From Microbacterium sp. cf332 (lineage in GTDB: Bacteria > Actinomycetota > Actinomycetes > Actinomycetales > Microbacteriaceae), in NCBI RefSeq assembly GCF_900102175.1, contig NZ_FNKN01000001.1:682001-746000 (forward strand): a stretch of DNA of 64,000 bases, written 5' to 3'. Shown here piece after piece: positions 9,750-18,767 of this stretch. Under the pieces are notes generated by a model that worked only from the letters and a program-made list of their open reading frames with translations, was not told where the DNA came from and did no database searches. The stretch's first letter is position 1. The number at the start of each line of letters is the position of its first letter. The translations under genes were made by a program, and so were the position numbers.

Positions 9750-11213
9750 ATGCCGTTCCCCGAGATCGCGCACAGCAGCGCGCCCGTCACCGAATCCGAC
9801 GCCGACGCCCTGGTCCTCGCCCTGCCGCCGCTCGACGAGCAGTCCGCACCCGCCGACTGGCCGGGTCTTCGCGAGATGCTGGCGGCCGTCGGCTTCACCG
9901 GCGCGCGGGGATCCGTGCACCGCCTCTTCCTGCCCGCCGTCGCTGCCGCACCCGTCATCGTCGTCGGCACAGGCGACGCCCCCGACGACCACGCACTGCG
10001 GGATGCCGCCGGCGCCGCCGTGCGCGTCACGACCGGGTTCTCTTCGCTCGCCGTCGCCGCCCCTCTCGCCCCCGAGTCATGGCGGGCGCTCGCGGAGGGC
10101 GCCGTCATCGGCGGATATCGCTTCGCGGGATACAAGGGCGGGACCCCCAAGACACGGGCGGAGCGGATCACCGTGCACACCTCCGCGGCACCGTCCGCAG
10201 ACGAGGTGGCGGGGGTGGCGGCAGTGGGACGCTCGCTCGCGCTGGTCAAGGATCTCGTGAGCACCCCGGCCGAATGGCTGTCGCCCGCCGACCTCGCGGA
10301 ACGCGCCGTGGAGGCCGTCGCCGGGCTCCCCATCGAGATCGAGGTGCTCGACGAGGCCGAACTGGAGCGCCAGGGCTTCGGCGGCGTCCTCGGGGTCGGG
10401 CAGGGCTCGGACCGCCCGCCGCGCGTGGTCCGGGTGGACTACTCCCCCGCCGGTGCGGATCGCCACGTCGCGCTGGTCGGCAAGGGCATCACCTTCGACA
10501 CCGGTGGCCTCTCGCTCAAGCCCGCGGCCAGCATGGTCGGCATGAAATACGACATGGCCGGTGCCGCGACAGTGCTCGCCGTGGTCCAGGCGGCCGCCGC
10601 GCTTGCGCTTCCGACGCGCGTCTCGGCCTGGCTCTGCGTCGCCGACAACATGCCGTCGGGGCGCGCGACGCGGCCGGGCGACGTCCTGCGGATGCTCGAC
10701 GGCACGACGGTGGAGGTGCTCAACACCGATGCCGAGGGCCGTCTCGTCCTGGCGGACGGCATCGTCGCCGCGAGCCGGACGCAGCCCGACGCCATCATCG
10801 ACGTCGCCACGCTCACCGGTGCCGTCATCGTCGCTCTCGGGCACCGTCACACCGGCGTCATGGGCGATGACGACGCGGTGTCGGAGTATCTCGCCGCGGC
10901 CGGTCGCGCCGGGGAGGCGGCCTGGCAGCTCCCGCTGCCTGCGCACATGGCCGACGAGCTCGATTCGCCCATCGCGGACATGCAGAACGCCAAGATCGGC
11001 GACCCCTCGGGCGGCTCCCTCTTCGCGGGCCTCTTCCTCCAGCGCTTCGTCGGTCGTTCCGGCGACGGCGACGATGCGCCGCGCATCCCGTGGATACACC
11101 TGGACATCGCCGGCTCCGGCACGACCAAGACGCCGTTCGGCGGCACCGACAAGGGCCCCACGGCAGCCACGGTGCGCTCCCTCGTCGAGTACCTGCGGGG
11201 TTCGCAGCGATGA
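9750..11213 (+). CDS. pepA: Leucyl aminopeptidase (M17 family)
   Basis: A 487-aa cytosolic metalloaminopeptidase that releases N-terminal residues from peptides. The M17 signature NTDAEGRLVLADG is present, preceded by the metal-binding segment GKGITFDTGGLSLKP and KYDMAGAATV; the N-terminal regulatory domain occupies about the first 160 residues. Length is normal for the family. Its stop codon overlaps the ATG of lpdA (ATGA), so the two are translationally coupled, and sucB follows, making a probable pepA-lpdA-sucB unit. It seems to be transcribed from a leaderless promoter. Confidence 0.93.
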   Translation: MPFPEIAHSSAPVTESDADALVLALPPLDEQSAPADWPGLREMLAAVGFTGARGSVHRLFLPAVAAAPVIVVGTGDAPDDHALRDAAGAAVRVTTGFSSLAVAAPLAPESWRALAEGAVIGGYRFAGYKGGTPKTRAERITVHTSAAPSADEVAGVAAVGRSLALVKDLVSTPAEWLSPADLAERAVEAVAGLPIEIEVLDEAELERQGFGGVLGVGQGSDRPPRVVRVDYSPAGADRHVALVGKGITFDTGGLSLKPAASMVGMKYDMAGAATVLAVVQAAAALALPTRVSAWLCVADNMPSGRATRPGDVLRMLDGTTVEVLNTDAEGRLVLADGIVAASRTQPDAIIDVATLTGAVIVALGHRHTGVMGDDDAVSEYLAAAGRAGEAAWQLPLPAHMADELDSPIADMQNAKIGDPSGGSLFAGLFLQRFVGRSGDGDDAPRIPWIHLDIAGSGTTKTPFGGTDKGPTAATVRSLVEYLRGSQR

Positions 11214-12580
11214 CCGACCACGACGTCGACCTGGTCGTCCTCGGTGGCGGCAGCGGCGGCTACGCGGCTGCGTTGCGCGCGGCGGAACTCGGATCCTCGG
11301 TCGTGCTGATCGAGAAGGACAAGGTGGGCGGGACCTGTCTGCATCGCGGCTGCATCCCCACCAAGGCACTGCTGCACTCCGCCGAGGTCGCCGACAGCGT
11401 GCGCGCGTCCCAGCACGTGGGCGTGCGCGCCGCGTTCGAGGGCATCGAGGTCGCAGCGGTGCACGCCTACCGCGAGGGGATCGTCGCCAAGAAGCACAAG
11501 GGTCTCGAGGGGCTCCTCGCCGCCCGCCGGATCACCGTCGTGAGCGGAGCCGGCCGGCTCCTCGACGACGGTCGGGTCGCCGTCGGCGACGACCGCTACC
11601 GCGGGACGAACGTGATCCTCGCGACGGGGTCCTACAGTCGCTCGCTCCCCGGTCTCGAGCTCGACGACCGCGTCATCACGAGCGAGCAGGCGCTCGCGCT
11701 GCCCGTGGTGCCCCGACACGCCGTGATCCTCGGCGGAGGCGTCATCGGCGTCGAGTTCGCCAGCATCTGGCGATCGTTCGGCGCCGAGGTGACGGTGATC
11801 GAGGCACTCGACCGCCTGCTCCCGACCGAGGACACCGCGATGAGCAAGGCCATCGGACGCGCGTTCCGCAAGCGTGGCATCACCGCGCGGACCGGTGTGC
11901 GCTTCGCGGGAGCCGAGAGCCACGCCGACGGCGTGCGCGTGTCGCTGGAGGACGGGAGCGTCCTCGACGCGGACGTGCTGCTCGTCGCCGTCGGTCGCGG
12001 GCCCGCGACCGCAGATCTCGGGTTCGAGGCCGCGGGCGTCGAGCTCGACCGCGGATTCGTCCGCGTCGACGAGCGGCTGCGCACGACCCGCGACCACGTC
12101 TGGGCCGTCGGCGACATCGTGCCCGGGCTGCAGCTCGCACACCGCAGCTTCCAACAGGGGATCTTCGTGGCGGAGGAGATCGCCGGCCTGCGGCCCACGG
12201 TCGTCCCCGACAGCCTCGTACCCCGGGTGACCTACAGCAGCCCGGAGGTCGCCTCCGTCGGGTTGACCGAGGACCAGGCGCGAGCCGCCCACGGCGATGC
12301 GATCGTCGTGCGGGAGTACAACCTCGCCGGCAACGGCAAGAGCGAGATCCTCGGGACCGCCGGCCTCGTGAAGGTCGTGCGCCGTCTCGACGGCCCGATC
12401 ATCGGGGTCCATCTGGTGGGCGATCGTGTCGGCGAGCTCATCACCGAAGGACAGCTCGCGGTCGGCTGGGAGGCCCACCCCGAGGACATCGCACCACTCA
12501 TCCACGCCCATCCGACGCAGAGCGAAGCTCTCGGAGAAGCATTCCTGGCGCTGGCGGGCAAACCGCTGCATGCGCTCTGA
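11210..12580 (+). CDS. lpdA: Dihydrolipoyl dehydrogenase (E3)
   Basis: A 456-aa flavoprotein disulfide reductase that reoxidises dihydrolipoyl groups of 2-oxo acid dehydrogenase complexes with NAD+. The FAD-binding motif is VVLGGGSGGYAAALRA at the N-terminus, the redox-active disulfide is GGTCLHRGCIPTK, the NAD-binding motif is VILGGGVIGVEFAS, and the C-terminal dimer domain carries the active-site pair HAHPTQSE. The ATG overlapping the pepA stop is chosen because the protein then begins directly before the FAD motif. It lies upstream of sucB, its E2 partner. Confidence 0.95.
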   Translation: MTDHDVDLVVLGGGSGGYAAALRAAELGSSVVLIEKDKVGGTCLHRGCIPTKALLHSAEVADSVRASQHVGVRAAFEGIEVAAVHAYREGIVAKKHKGLEGLLAARRITVVSGAGRLLDDGRVAVGDDRYRGTNVILATGSYSRSLPGLELDDRVITSEQALALPVVPRHAVILGGGVIGVEFASIWRSFGAEVTVIEALDRLLPTEDTAMSKAIGRAFRKRGITARTGVRFAGAESHADGVRVSLEDGSVLDADVLLVAVGRGPATADLGFEAAGVELDRGFVRVDERLRTTRDHVWAVGDIVPGLQLAHRSFQQGIFVAEEIAGLRPTVVPDSLVPRVTYSSPEVASVGLTEDQARAAHGDAIVVREYNLAGNGKSEILGTAGLVKVVRRLDGPIIGVHLVGDRVGELITEGQLAVGWEAHPEDIAPLIHAHPTQSEALGEAFLALAGKPLHAL

Positions 12581-12602
12581 CCGGTCGACCGATGCAGATC
12601 AG

Positions 12603-12608
12603 TAAGCT
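12603..12608 (+). promoter_or_regulatory. Possible -10 element of sucB
   Basis: TAAGCT lies 36 bases before the sucB ATG, with a ribosome binding site (GAAGGAGA) in between. It may give sucB its own promoter in addition to read-through from lpdA. No convincing -35 was identified. Confidence 0.4.
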
Positions 12609-12644
12609 AGACGGACATCGGCATTTCTTGAAGGAGACAGATTC

Positions 12645-14366
12645 ATGAGCACTTCCGTGGTCCTCCCCGCGCTCGGAGAGAGCGTCACCGAGGGTACGGT
12701 GACCCGCTGGCTCAAGAAGGTCGGTGACACCATCCAGGAAGACGAAGGTCTTCTCGAGATCTCGACCGACAAGGTGGACACGGAGATCCCGTCGCCCGTG
12801 AGCGGCGTCATCGAAGAGATCCTCGTCCAGGAGGACGAGACCGTCGAGGTCGGCGCCGTCCTGGCGAAGATCGGCGATGGATCGGGCGCGCCCTCCAGCG
12901 ACGCCCCGTCCGAGCAGGCTCCGGCCGAGGAGGCCGCCGCGCCCGCGCAGGAGGCCCCGGCCGCCGAGGCCCCCGCCGCCCCCGCACCCCAGCAGTCGGC
13001 GCCCGCCGCATCCGGCGACGCGAAGGACGTCGTGCTCCCCGAGCTCGGCGAGAGCGTCACCGAGGGCACGGTCACCCGCTGGCTCAAGCAGATCGGCGAC
13101 GATGTCGCGGTCGACGAGCCCCTCCTCGAGATCTCGACCGACAAGGTCGACACCGAGATCCCCGCGCCCTTCGCCGGCACGCTCGTCGAGATCCTGGTGC
13201 AGGAGGACGAGACCGTCGAGGTCGGGTCCGCGCTCGCCCGCATCGGCTCGGGCGCTCCTGCCGCTGCCGAGGCCCCCGCGGCGCCGGCTCCCGCAGCCGA
13301 GGCTCCCGCGCCCCCGGCTCCCGCAGCCGAGGAGCCCGCACCGGCTCCCGAGGCTCCGGCAGCGGCTCCCGCCCCCGCGCAGCAGTCGGCTCCCGCCCCG
13401 GCGCAGCAGTCGGCTCCCGCCGGCGACTCCACCGCCTCCTCCGACAACGACGGTGTGACCTACGTCACCCCGCTCGTGCGTCGTCTCGCGCAGCAGCAGG
13501 GCGTCGACCTCGCGTCGGTCACCGGCACGGGCGTCGGCGGTCGCATCCGCAAGGAGGACGTCCTGAAGGCCGCCGAGGCCGCTTCGGCGCAGCCGACCGC
13601 CGCGGCCCCCGCCGAGGCCCCTGCGGCACCCGCCGCGGTCGAGGTCTCGGAGCTCCGCGGTACGCGCGCCCCTATGTCGCGTCTGCGCAAGGTTCTCGCC
13701 AAGCGCGCCGTCGAGTCGATGCAGCAGACCGCTCAGCTGACGACCGTGGTCGAGGTGGACGTCACCAAGCTGTCGTCGTTCCGCGACAAGGTCAAGGTCG
13801 AGTTCAACGAGAAGACGGGCGCGAAGCTGTCGTTCCTGCCCTTCTTCGCGCTGGCCGCCGCCGAGGCACTGCAGACCTTCCCGATCGTCAACTCGACGGT
13901 CGACGGCGAGGAGATCGTCTACCCCGCGAGCGAGAACATCTCGATCGCGGTCGACACGGAGCGCGGTCTGCTCACGCCGGTCCTGCGCGACGCGGGCTCG
14001 AAGAACCTGGCTCAGATCGCGCAGGACATCGCCGACCTGGCCGCTCGGACGCGCGACAACAAGCTGAAGCCCGACGAGCTCGCCGGCGGCACGTTCACGA
14101 TCACCAACACGGGTTCGCGCGGCGCGCTGTTCGACACCCCGGTCGTGTTCCTCCCGCAGTCCGCCATCCTCGGCACCGGCATCGTCTACAAGCGCCCCGG
14201 CGTCGTGACCGTGGACGGCAAGGAGGCGATCTCGGTGCGCTCGTACGTGTACCTCGCCCTCTCGTACGACCACCGCACGATCGACGGCGCGGATGCCGCA
14301 CGCTTCCTGAGCGCCATGAAGGCCCGCCTCGAAGGCGCCCAGTTCGAGGGGCAGCTCGGCTACTGA
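12645..14366 (+). CDS. sucB: 2-oxo acid dehydrogenase E2, dihydrolipoamide succinyltransferase type
   Basis: A 573-aa E2 protein with two tandem lipoyl domains (about residues 1-80 and 125-205), each carrying the lipoylation motif EISTDKVDTEIP. Long Ala/Pro/Glu linkers join them to an E3-binding domain (YVTPLVRRLAQQQGVDL, about residue 270) and a C-terminal catalytic domain with SYDHRTIDGADAARFL. Acyl groups are passed from E1 through the swinging lipoyl arm to CoA. E3 (lpdA) is immediately upstream. In actinobacteria this E2 may serve pyruvate as well as 2-oxoglutarate dehydrogenase; which applies here cannot be decided from sequence. Confidence 0.92.
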   Translation: MSTSVVLPALGESVTEGTVTRWLKKVGDTIQEDEGLLEISTDKVDTEIPSPVSGVIEEILVQEDETVEVGAVLAKIGDGSGAPSSDAPSEQAPAEEAAAPAQEAPAAEAPAAPAPQQSAPAASGDAKDVVLPELGESVTEGTVTRWLKQIGDDVAVDEPLLEISTDKVDTEIPAPFAGTLVEILVQEDETVEVGSALARIGSGAPAAAEAPAAPAPAAEAPAPPAPAAEEPAPAPEAPAAAPAPAQQSAPAPAQQSAPAGDSTASSDNDGVTYVTPLVRRLAQQQGVDLASVTGTGVGGRIRKEDVLKAAEAASAQPTAAAPAEAPAAPAAVEVSELRGTRAPMSRLRKVLAKRAVESMQQTAQLTTVVEVDVTKLSSFRDKVKVEFNEKTGAKLSFLPFFALAAAEALQTFPIVNSTVDGEEIVYPASENISIAVDTERGLLTPVLRDAGSKNLAQIAQDIADLAARTRDNKLKPDELAGGTFTITNTGSRGALFDTPVVFLPQSAILGTGIVYKRPGVVTVDGKEAISVRSYVYLALSYDHRTIDGADAARFLSAMKARLEGAQFEGQLGY

Positions 14367-14387
14367 CCGACTGAGGCCTCCGCCTCA

Positions 14388-15797
14388 TCACGGCTGGTCC
14401 GCGACGTCGTACACGTCGCGGACCAGCCGTTCGTCGTCGTGGGCGACGATCACGACGATCTGGTCCGCGTATCGACCGGCGGAGTCCGAGACGCGCACCA
14501 CACGGACGCCGCCGAGGTCGTCGACGAGCGTGACCTCGCGCGACGCCGCGACGGTCGCCGCCCCCTTCGGGAGCGGGGCATCGGGACGCTCCAGCACGGC
14601 GGCCCGGCACGCCCCCTCCGTGCTCGAGAGGCAGCTCGCGAGTTCGTCGAGGAGGTGCCGGTCGGCCCGCGACCCATCACTCTCGTCGGCGTCCGACATC
14701 ATCTCGGGATCGTCGTGCGAGACGGTGTCTCCGACTTCGACGGGAGTCTCGGCGCGCTCACCGCGGTCGAGCTCGTCACCTCCCCCGGCGTCGTCGGCTC
14801 GCGGCGTGCCGGCGATGACACGGCCGCCCGTGGCGCTCGGGGACGGGGCCGGCGCACCGTCCGGCCAGAGGAGGCCCAGACCGAGCGTGACCGCCAGCGC
14901 GGACCCCGCCACGACGATCAGGCGCCGCCGGGGATGCGACGAGGAGCGATCGACCGAGCTCCGCGTGGCCGGCGCGGGCGCCCGGTCGGGCGCCCGGCGT
15001 TCGCGTCGGCGGACCACGTGCGCGGCGACGGCTGCGAACGCGCGCGATGCCATGGGCCGCGTCCGGGCGAGACCAGCTGTCACCCGAGCGAGGATGTCCG
15101 CATCGACGAGCCCGTGCACCGCGGTGCGCGCGGCGTCCGCCACGGCCCCGCGGGCGGCGTCATCCTCTCCGGCTGGCTGGACCGCCGTGCGAGTCCCCCG
15201 ACCCGTCGGCGTCGGAGACGCGCTGTCGAGCGGGGCCGGCGTCGCGACTGCGAACAGCTCGTCCTCGAGCGTCGGAACCGCGAACGGGAGCGTTGCCGTG
15301 TCGTCGACCGCGGCGACGGCCAGCGCGCGCAGATCGGGTGCGATCGCCGTGTCGGGGATGCGTTCGAGGAGTCGGATGGTCGATCGGCCCCACGACCGAT
15401 CACCCACGGGTACGAGAACGGGTCGGCCGGCCGTGGTCAGCCACCACTCGCCCTCGCCCCATTGCGCATCCGCAGCCTCGACGCAGCCGCGCAGCGCGCT
15501 CACGGCGAGCGTGACCGCCTGGCCGGGCGAGAGGTCCAATGCCGCCTCCCCGCCGCACAGTCTCGCGGTCAGTCGCGGGAGCGCCACGATGGTCCTGCCG
15601 TCGACGCGGTCGAGGTCGGTGGCCGCGAGCAGATGACCGTCGGGATCCGCTCGCCACACCCCGGGCGGCAGATCGTCGGCGACGACCCGGTAGGAACGAG
15701 CCGACGGCCCCGGGACGAGCTCGCCCGCGAACGGCGCTTCGGGCGGTCCGACGGTCCGGAGCGCGGCGGGCGTCGAGGGGGTGCCGGTGCGGTGCAT
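14388..15797 (-). CDS. Membrane-anchored protein of unknown function
   Basis: About 469 aa from the ATG giving MHRTGTPSTPAALRT; a start 11 codons upstream (MRLDDARD) is possible. The N-terminal ~250 residues form a globular region (VVADDLPPGVWRADPDGHLL, QAVTLAVSALRGCVEAAD, EGEWWLTTAGRPVLVPVGD) that faintly recalls the C-lobe of a degenerate protein kinase; that resemblance is weak. A basic stretch (RRRERRAPDR) precedes one membrane segment (LIVVAGSALAVTLGLGLLWP), followed by an acidic extracytoplasmic part ending in VVRVSDSAGRYADQIVVIVA. The frame carries a terminator-like hairpin at its very end. Confidence 0.6.
   Translation of the reverse strand: MHRTGTPSTPAALRTVGPPEAPFAGELVPGPSARSYRVVADDLPPGVWRADPDGHLLAATDLDRVDGRTIVALPRLTARLCGGEAALDLSPGQAVTLAVSALRGCVEAADAQWGEGEWWLTTAGRPVLVPVGDRSWGRSTIRLLERIPDTAIAPDLRALAVAAVDDTATLPFAVPTLEDELFAVATPAPLDSASPTPTGRGTRTAVQPAGEDDAARGAVADAARTAVHGLVDADILARVTAGLARTRPMASRAFAAVAAHVVRRRERRAPDRAPAPATRSSVDRSSSHPRRRLIVVAGSALAVTLGLGLLWPDGAPAPSPSATGGRVIAGTPRADDAGGGDELDRGERAETPVEVGDTVSHDDPEMMSDADESDGSRADRHLLDELASCLSSTEGACRAAVLERPDAPLPKGAATVAASREVTLVDDLGGVRVVRVSDSAGRYADQIVVIVAHDDERLVRDVYDVADQP
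14391..14429. terminator. Long hairpin inside the 3' end of the convergent gene, probable bidirectional terminator
   Basis: A perfect 17-bp stem (14391-14407 with 14413-14429) and 5-base loop lies 24 bases after the sucB stop and within the last codons of the gene on the other strand. Confidence 0.65.
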
Positions 15798-15906
15798 CCT
15801 CCCAGTGTCGCGAGCGTCGTCGAGCCGCATCCGTGAGTGAACGCGCGGGTGTGCACACCGGGCGTCGCGACGTCGCTGTGCAGGCGGAGCGGTGCGGCCG
15901 AAAAGG

Positions 15907-15912
15907 TAGGCT
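15907..15912 (+). promoter_or_regulatory. -10 element of the DUF4191 gene, leaderless type
   Basis: TAGGCT ends six bases before the ATG at 15919. Confidence 0.6.
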
Positions 15913-15918
15913 GTGAGC

Positions 15919-16629
15919 ATGTCGTCCCGCAGCACCGCACCCGAGAAGCGCCCCGGATTCTTCTCCCAGCTCCGCTCCCTCTTCACCTTCACGAAGGAGT
16001 ACTACAGCTGGCTCCCCTGGCTGCTCATCGCGATCGTCGTCGTCGGCGTCGGTCTCGGCGTGCTCGTGGGCTTCCTCATTCCGCCCGGCGCGATCTGGAG
16101 CATCATCCTGTGGGGTGTCACGGGTCTGCTCTTCGGCGTCCTGGGCGCCATGATCACGATGACCCGGCTCGCGACGCGCGCGATGTACAAGCGCATCGAC
16201 GGGATGCCCGGCGCGACAGGCCACATCATCTCGACCAACCTCGGCCGCCGGTGGCAGGCGTCCGAGATGCCGGTCGGTGTCAACCCGAAGACCCAGGAGG
16301 CGGTCTACCGCGCCGTCGGCCGCGGTGGCGTCGTCATCATCGGCGAGGGCGCCCGCGGGCGTCTCACCCGACTCATCAACGACGAACGGGGCAAGGTCAA
16401 GCGCGTCGCGTCCGGCGTCCCCGTCCACGTGCTCTACGTGGGCCACGGCGACGACGAGGTCCCGATCGCCAAGCTCGCCCCCACGATCAAGGCGCTGCCG
16501 AAGGCTATCGACCGCACGACGATGGCCGCCGTCATCAAGCGCATCGAGTCCGTCTCGCAGTCGGTGACATCGTTGCCGATCCCGAAGGGCGTCGACCCGA
16601 TGAAGGCCCGGGCGCAGCGCCCGCGCTGA
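15919..16629 (+). CDS. DUF4191 family membrane protein
   Basis: A 236-aa protein with two membrane segments close together (WLPWLLIAIVVVGVGLGVLV and IILWGVTGLLFGVLGAMI, about residues 30-95), then a cytoplasmic domain with the family-typical GVNPKTQEAVYRAVGRGGVV and GRLTRLINDERGKVKRV. The family is conserved in actinobacteria and its function is unknown. The ATG is placed by a TAGGCT -10 element six bases upstream; an in-frame GTG two codons earlier would begin before the expected transcription start. It converges on the RDD gene with a 14-base gap. Confidence 0.8.
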   Translation: MSSRSTAPEKRPGFFSQLRSLFTFTKEYYSWLPWLLIAIVVVGVGLGVLVGFLIPPGAIWSIILWGVTGLLFGVLGAMITMTRLATRAMYKRIDGMPGATGHIISTNLGRRWQASEMPVGVNPKTQEAVYRAVGRGGVVIIGEGARGRLTRLINDERGKVKRVASGVPVHVLYVGHGDDEVPIAKLAPTIKALPKAIDRTTMAAVIKRIESVSQSVTSLPIPKGVDPMKARAQRPR

Positions 16630-16643
16630 TCCCCCGCTCTCCG

Positions 16644-17078
16644 TCAGGCGCGGACGAGGATCGTTCCCGCAGCCTTGTCGTGCAGTCCTCGCTGGTCGGG
16701 GTCGAACACGACCGCCGGCAGCACCAGCACGAGCAGCAGCGTGCGGACGATCGGACGCCACAGACCGGTCCAGCCGCCGTGCACCAGCTCGAGGCGCAGT
16801 CCGACGATGCGGTGGCCGGGACTGCCGGCGATCACCGGGATGAAGACGACCTGCAATGCCGCGAACACCGTGATGGGCGCGAACTGCGACAGGCCGGCCT
16901 CGCCCGGGAGGGCGAACTGGTCGAAACCGAAGAACGCGGTGGCGATCAGGGTGGCGGCTGCGTAGTCGATCGCCAGCGCCGCGATTCGGCGCCCGAGACG
17001 GCCGACGCTTCCCGGACCCCGTTCGGGCCTTCCCAACCGCTCGCCGGGGTAGGTGTTCTCACGCAGGGATTCGGGCAC
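16644..17078 (-). CDS. RDD family membrane protein
   Basis: A 144-aa integral membrane protein. The RDD signature appears as RRIAALAIDYAAATLI near residue 30, with further hydrophobic segments ITVFAALQVVFIPVIAG and PIVRTLLLVLVLPAVVF, and the C-terminal RGLHDKAAGT typical of the family. Transport of an unknown solute has been proposed for some members. The GTG start follows a TAGGCT -10 element by six bases, again a leaderless arrangement. Confidence 0.8.
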   Translation of the reverse strand: MPESLRENTYPGERLGRPERGPGSVGRLGRRIAALAIDYAAATLIATAFFGFDQFALPGEAGLSQFAPITVFAALQVVFIPVIAGSPGHRIVGLRLELVHGGWTGLWRPIVRTLLLVLVLPAVVFDPDQRGLHDKAAGTILVRA

Positions 17079-17084
17079 CTCCCC

Positions 17085-17090
17085 AGCCTA
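17085..17090 (-). promoter_or_regulatory. -10 element of the RDD gene, leaderless type
   Basis: TAGGCT on the minus strand ends six bases before the GTG at 17078. It lies just upstream of the GlnR-type operator that serves glnA on the other strand. Confidence 0.55.
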
Positions 17091-17105
17091 AGCGGGGGCC
17101 GCTCC

Positions 17106-17143
17106 GTAACATCCCGGAAACATCCGAGATACTGCCGAGCAAC
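17106..17143 (+). promoter_or_regulatory. GlnR-type operator upstream of glnA
   Basis: Four 5-base elements GTAAC, GAAAC, GATAC and GCAAC occur with exactly six bases between each, at 17106, 17117, 17128 and 17139. This matches the actinobacterial GlnR box (GTnAC-n6-GAAAC repeated). It ends 10 bases before a TAGGTT -10 element, a position suited to activation under nitrogen limitation. Confidence 0.8.
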
Positions 17144-17153
17144 TGGATGCCGA

Positions 17154-17159
17154 TAGGTT
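17154..17159 (+). promoter_or_regulatory. -10 element of glnA
   Basis: TAGGTT lies downstream of the GlnR-type operator; transcription would begin near 17166, leaving a 5' leader of about 45 bases. No good -35 is seen, as expected for an activator-dependent promoter. Confidence 0.5.
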
Positions 17160-17211
17160 CGAAGAGGCCCGGACCATCTCGGGCTGTTCCTCACCCGATC
17201 TTGGAGACTCC

Positions 17212-18636
17212 ATGTTCAAAGATTCTTCCGAGGTGCTCAAGTTCATCCAGGACGAGGACGTCAAGTTCCTCGACATCCGTTTCACGGATCTCCCCGGTGT
17301 GCAGCAGCACTTCAACATCCCGGCCTCGACCGTCGACGAGGAGTTCTTCACGGTCGGTCAGCTCTTCGACGGCTCGTCGATTCGCGGCTTCGCGAACATC
17401 CACGAGTCCGACATGCAGCTGATCCCGGACGTCTCGACGGCATATCTCGACCCGTTCCGCGAGGCGAAGACGCTGGTCATGATCTTCGACATCTACAACC
17501 CGCGCAACGGCGAGATCTACGCGAAGGACCCCCGCCAGGTCGCGAAGAAGGCTGAGAAGTACCTCGCCTCGACCGGAATCGCCGACACCGCGTTCTTCGC
17601 GCCCGAGGCGGAGTTCTACATCTTCGACGACGTCCGCTACGAGGTGAAGCAGAACTCGAGCTTCTACTCGGTCGACTCCGAAGAAGGCGCGTGGAACACC
17701 GGCCGCGTCGAAGAGGGCGGGAACCTCGCGAACAAGACCCCGTACAAGGGTGGCTACTTCCCCGTCTCGCCTGTCGACAAGACGGCGGACCTGCGCGACG
17801 ACATCTCGCTCAAGCTCATCGAGTCGGGCCTCGTGCTCGAGCGCGCCCACCACGAGGTCGGCACCGGTGGACAGCAGGAGATCAACTACCGCTTCGACAC
17901 CATGGTGCACTCGGCGGACGACATCCTGAAGTTCAAGTACATCGTCAAGAACACGGCGGAGCTGTGGGGCAAGGTCGCGACCTTCATGCCCAAGCCCCTC
18001 TTCGGCGACAATGGCTCGGGCATGCACACCCACCAGTCGCTGTGGCTGAACGGCGAGCCCCTCTTCTACGACGAGAAGGGCTACGGCGGTCTGTCCGACA
18101 TCGCGCGCTGGTACATCGGCGGTCTGCTCAAGCACGCTGCCGCCGTGCTCGCGTTCACGAACCCCACGCTGAACTCGTACAAGCGTCTGGTCAAGGGCTA
18201 CGAGGCCCCGGTGAACCTCGTCTACTCGGCCGGCAACCGCTCGGCGGCCATCCGCATCCCGATCACGGGCACCAACCCGAAGGCCAAGCGCATCGAGTTC
18301 CGCGCTCCCGACGCGTCGGGCAACCCGTACCTCGCGTTCGCCGCGCAGATGATGGCGGGCCTCGATGGCATCAAGAACCGCATCGAGCCGCACGAGCCGG
18401 TCGACAAGGACCTGTACGAGCTGCCGCCCGAGGAGGCCCGGAACATCCCGCAGGTTCCGAACTCGCTGCTCGACTCGCTCGAGGCACTGCGCAATGACCA
18501 CGAGTTCCTGCTGGCCGGCGGCGTGTTCACGCCCGAGCTGATCGAGACCTGGATCGAGTACAAGATCGAGAACGAGATCCAGCCGATCAACGCCCGTCCT
18601 CACCCCTACGAGTACGAGCTGTACTTCGGCGTCTGA
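17212..18636 (+). CDS. glnA: Glutamine synthetase, type I
   Basis: A 474-aa cytosolic enzyme that makes glutamine from glutamate, ammonia and ATP. Conserved blocks include [43 protein letters not shown] and [11 protein letters not shown]. The adenylylation site is visible as [14 protein letters not shown] near residue 400, and the matching adenylyltransferase glnE is 3 kb away. The ATG has GGAG four bases upstream. The upstream GlnR-type operator points to nitrogen control at transcription in addition to adenylylation. Confidence 0.96.
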   Translation: MFKDSSEVLKFIQDEDVKFLDIRFTDLPGVQQHFNIPASTVDEEFFTVGQLFDGSSIRGFANIHESDMQLIPDVSTAYLDPFREAKTLVMIFDIYNPRNGEIYAKDPRQVAKKAEKYLASTGIADTAFFAPEAEFYIFDDVRYEVKQNSSFYSVDSEEGAWNTGRVEEGGNLANKTPYKGGYFPVSPVDKTADLRDDISLKLIESGLVLERAHHEVGTGGQQEINYRFDTMVHSADDILKFKYIVKNTAELWGKVATFMPKPLFGDNGSGMHTHQSLWLNGEPLFYDEKGYGGLSDIARWYIGGLLKHAAAVLAFTNPTLNSYKRLVKGYEAPVNLVYSAGNRSAAIRIPITGTNPKAKRIEFRAPDASGNPYLAFAAQMMAGLDGIKNRIEPHEPVDKDLYELPPEEARNIPQVPNSLLDSLEALRNDHEFLLAGGVFTPELIETWIEYKIENEIQPINARPHPYEYELYFGV

Positions 18637-18645
18637 CTTCTGGAC

Positions 18646-18700
18646 CACGACGAGCCCCGTCGCTCCCCTCTCGCGAGGGGGTCGGCGGGGCTCCGTCGTG
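18646..18700 (+). terminator. Hairpin terminator after glnA
   Basis: Nested inverted repeat: an outer, slightly imperfect pair CACGACgAGCCCCG / CGGGGCTcCGTCGTG encloses an inner CCCTCTCGCGAGGG-like hairpin, starting 10 bases after the glnA stop. Confidence 0.65.
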
Positions 18701-18767
18701 CGGGGTTCCGCCCGTCTGCCGCGCTCGGGGGCTTGCGAGCGCAGCAGCCCGCGGGGATGCTGATGGC

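Noticed and set aside
12660-13240. Two nearly repeated DNA segments
   Set aside because: They encode the tandem lipoyl domains of sucB; this is a protein domain duplication and not a mobile repeat.
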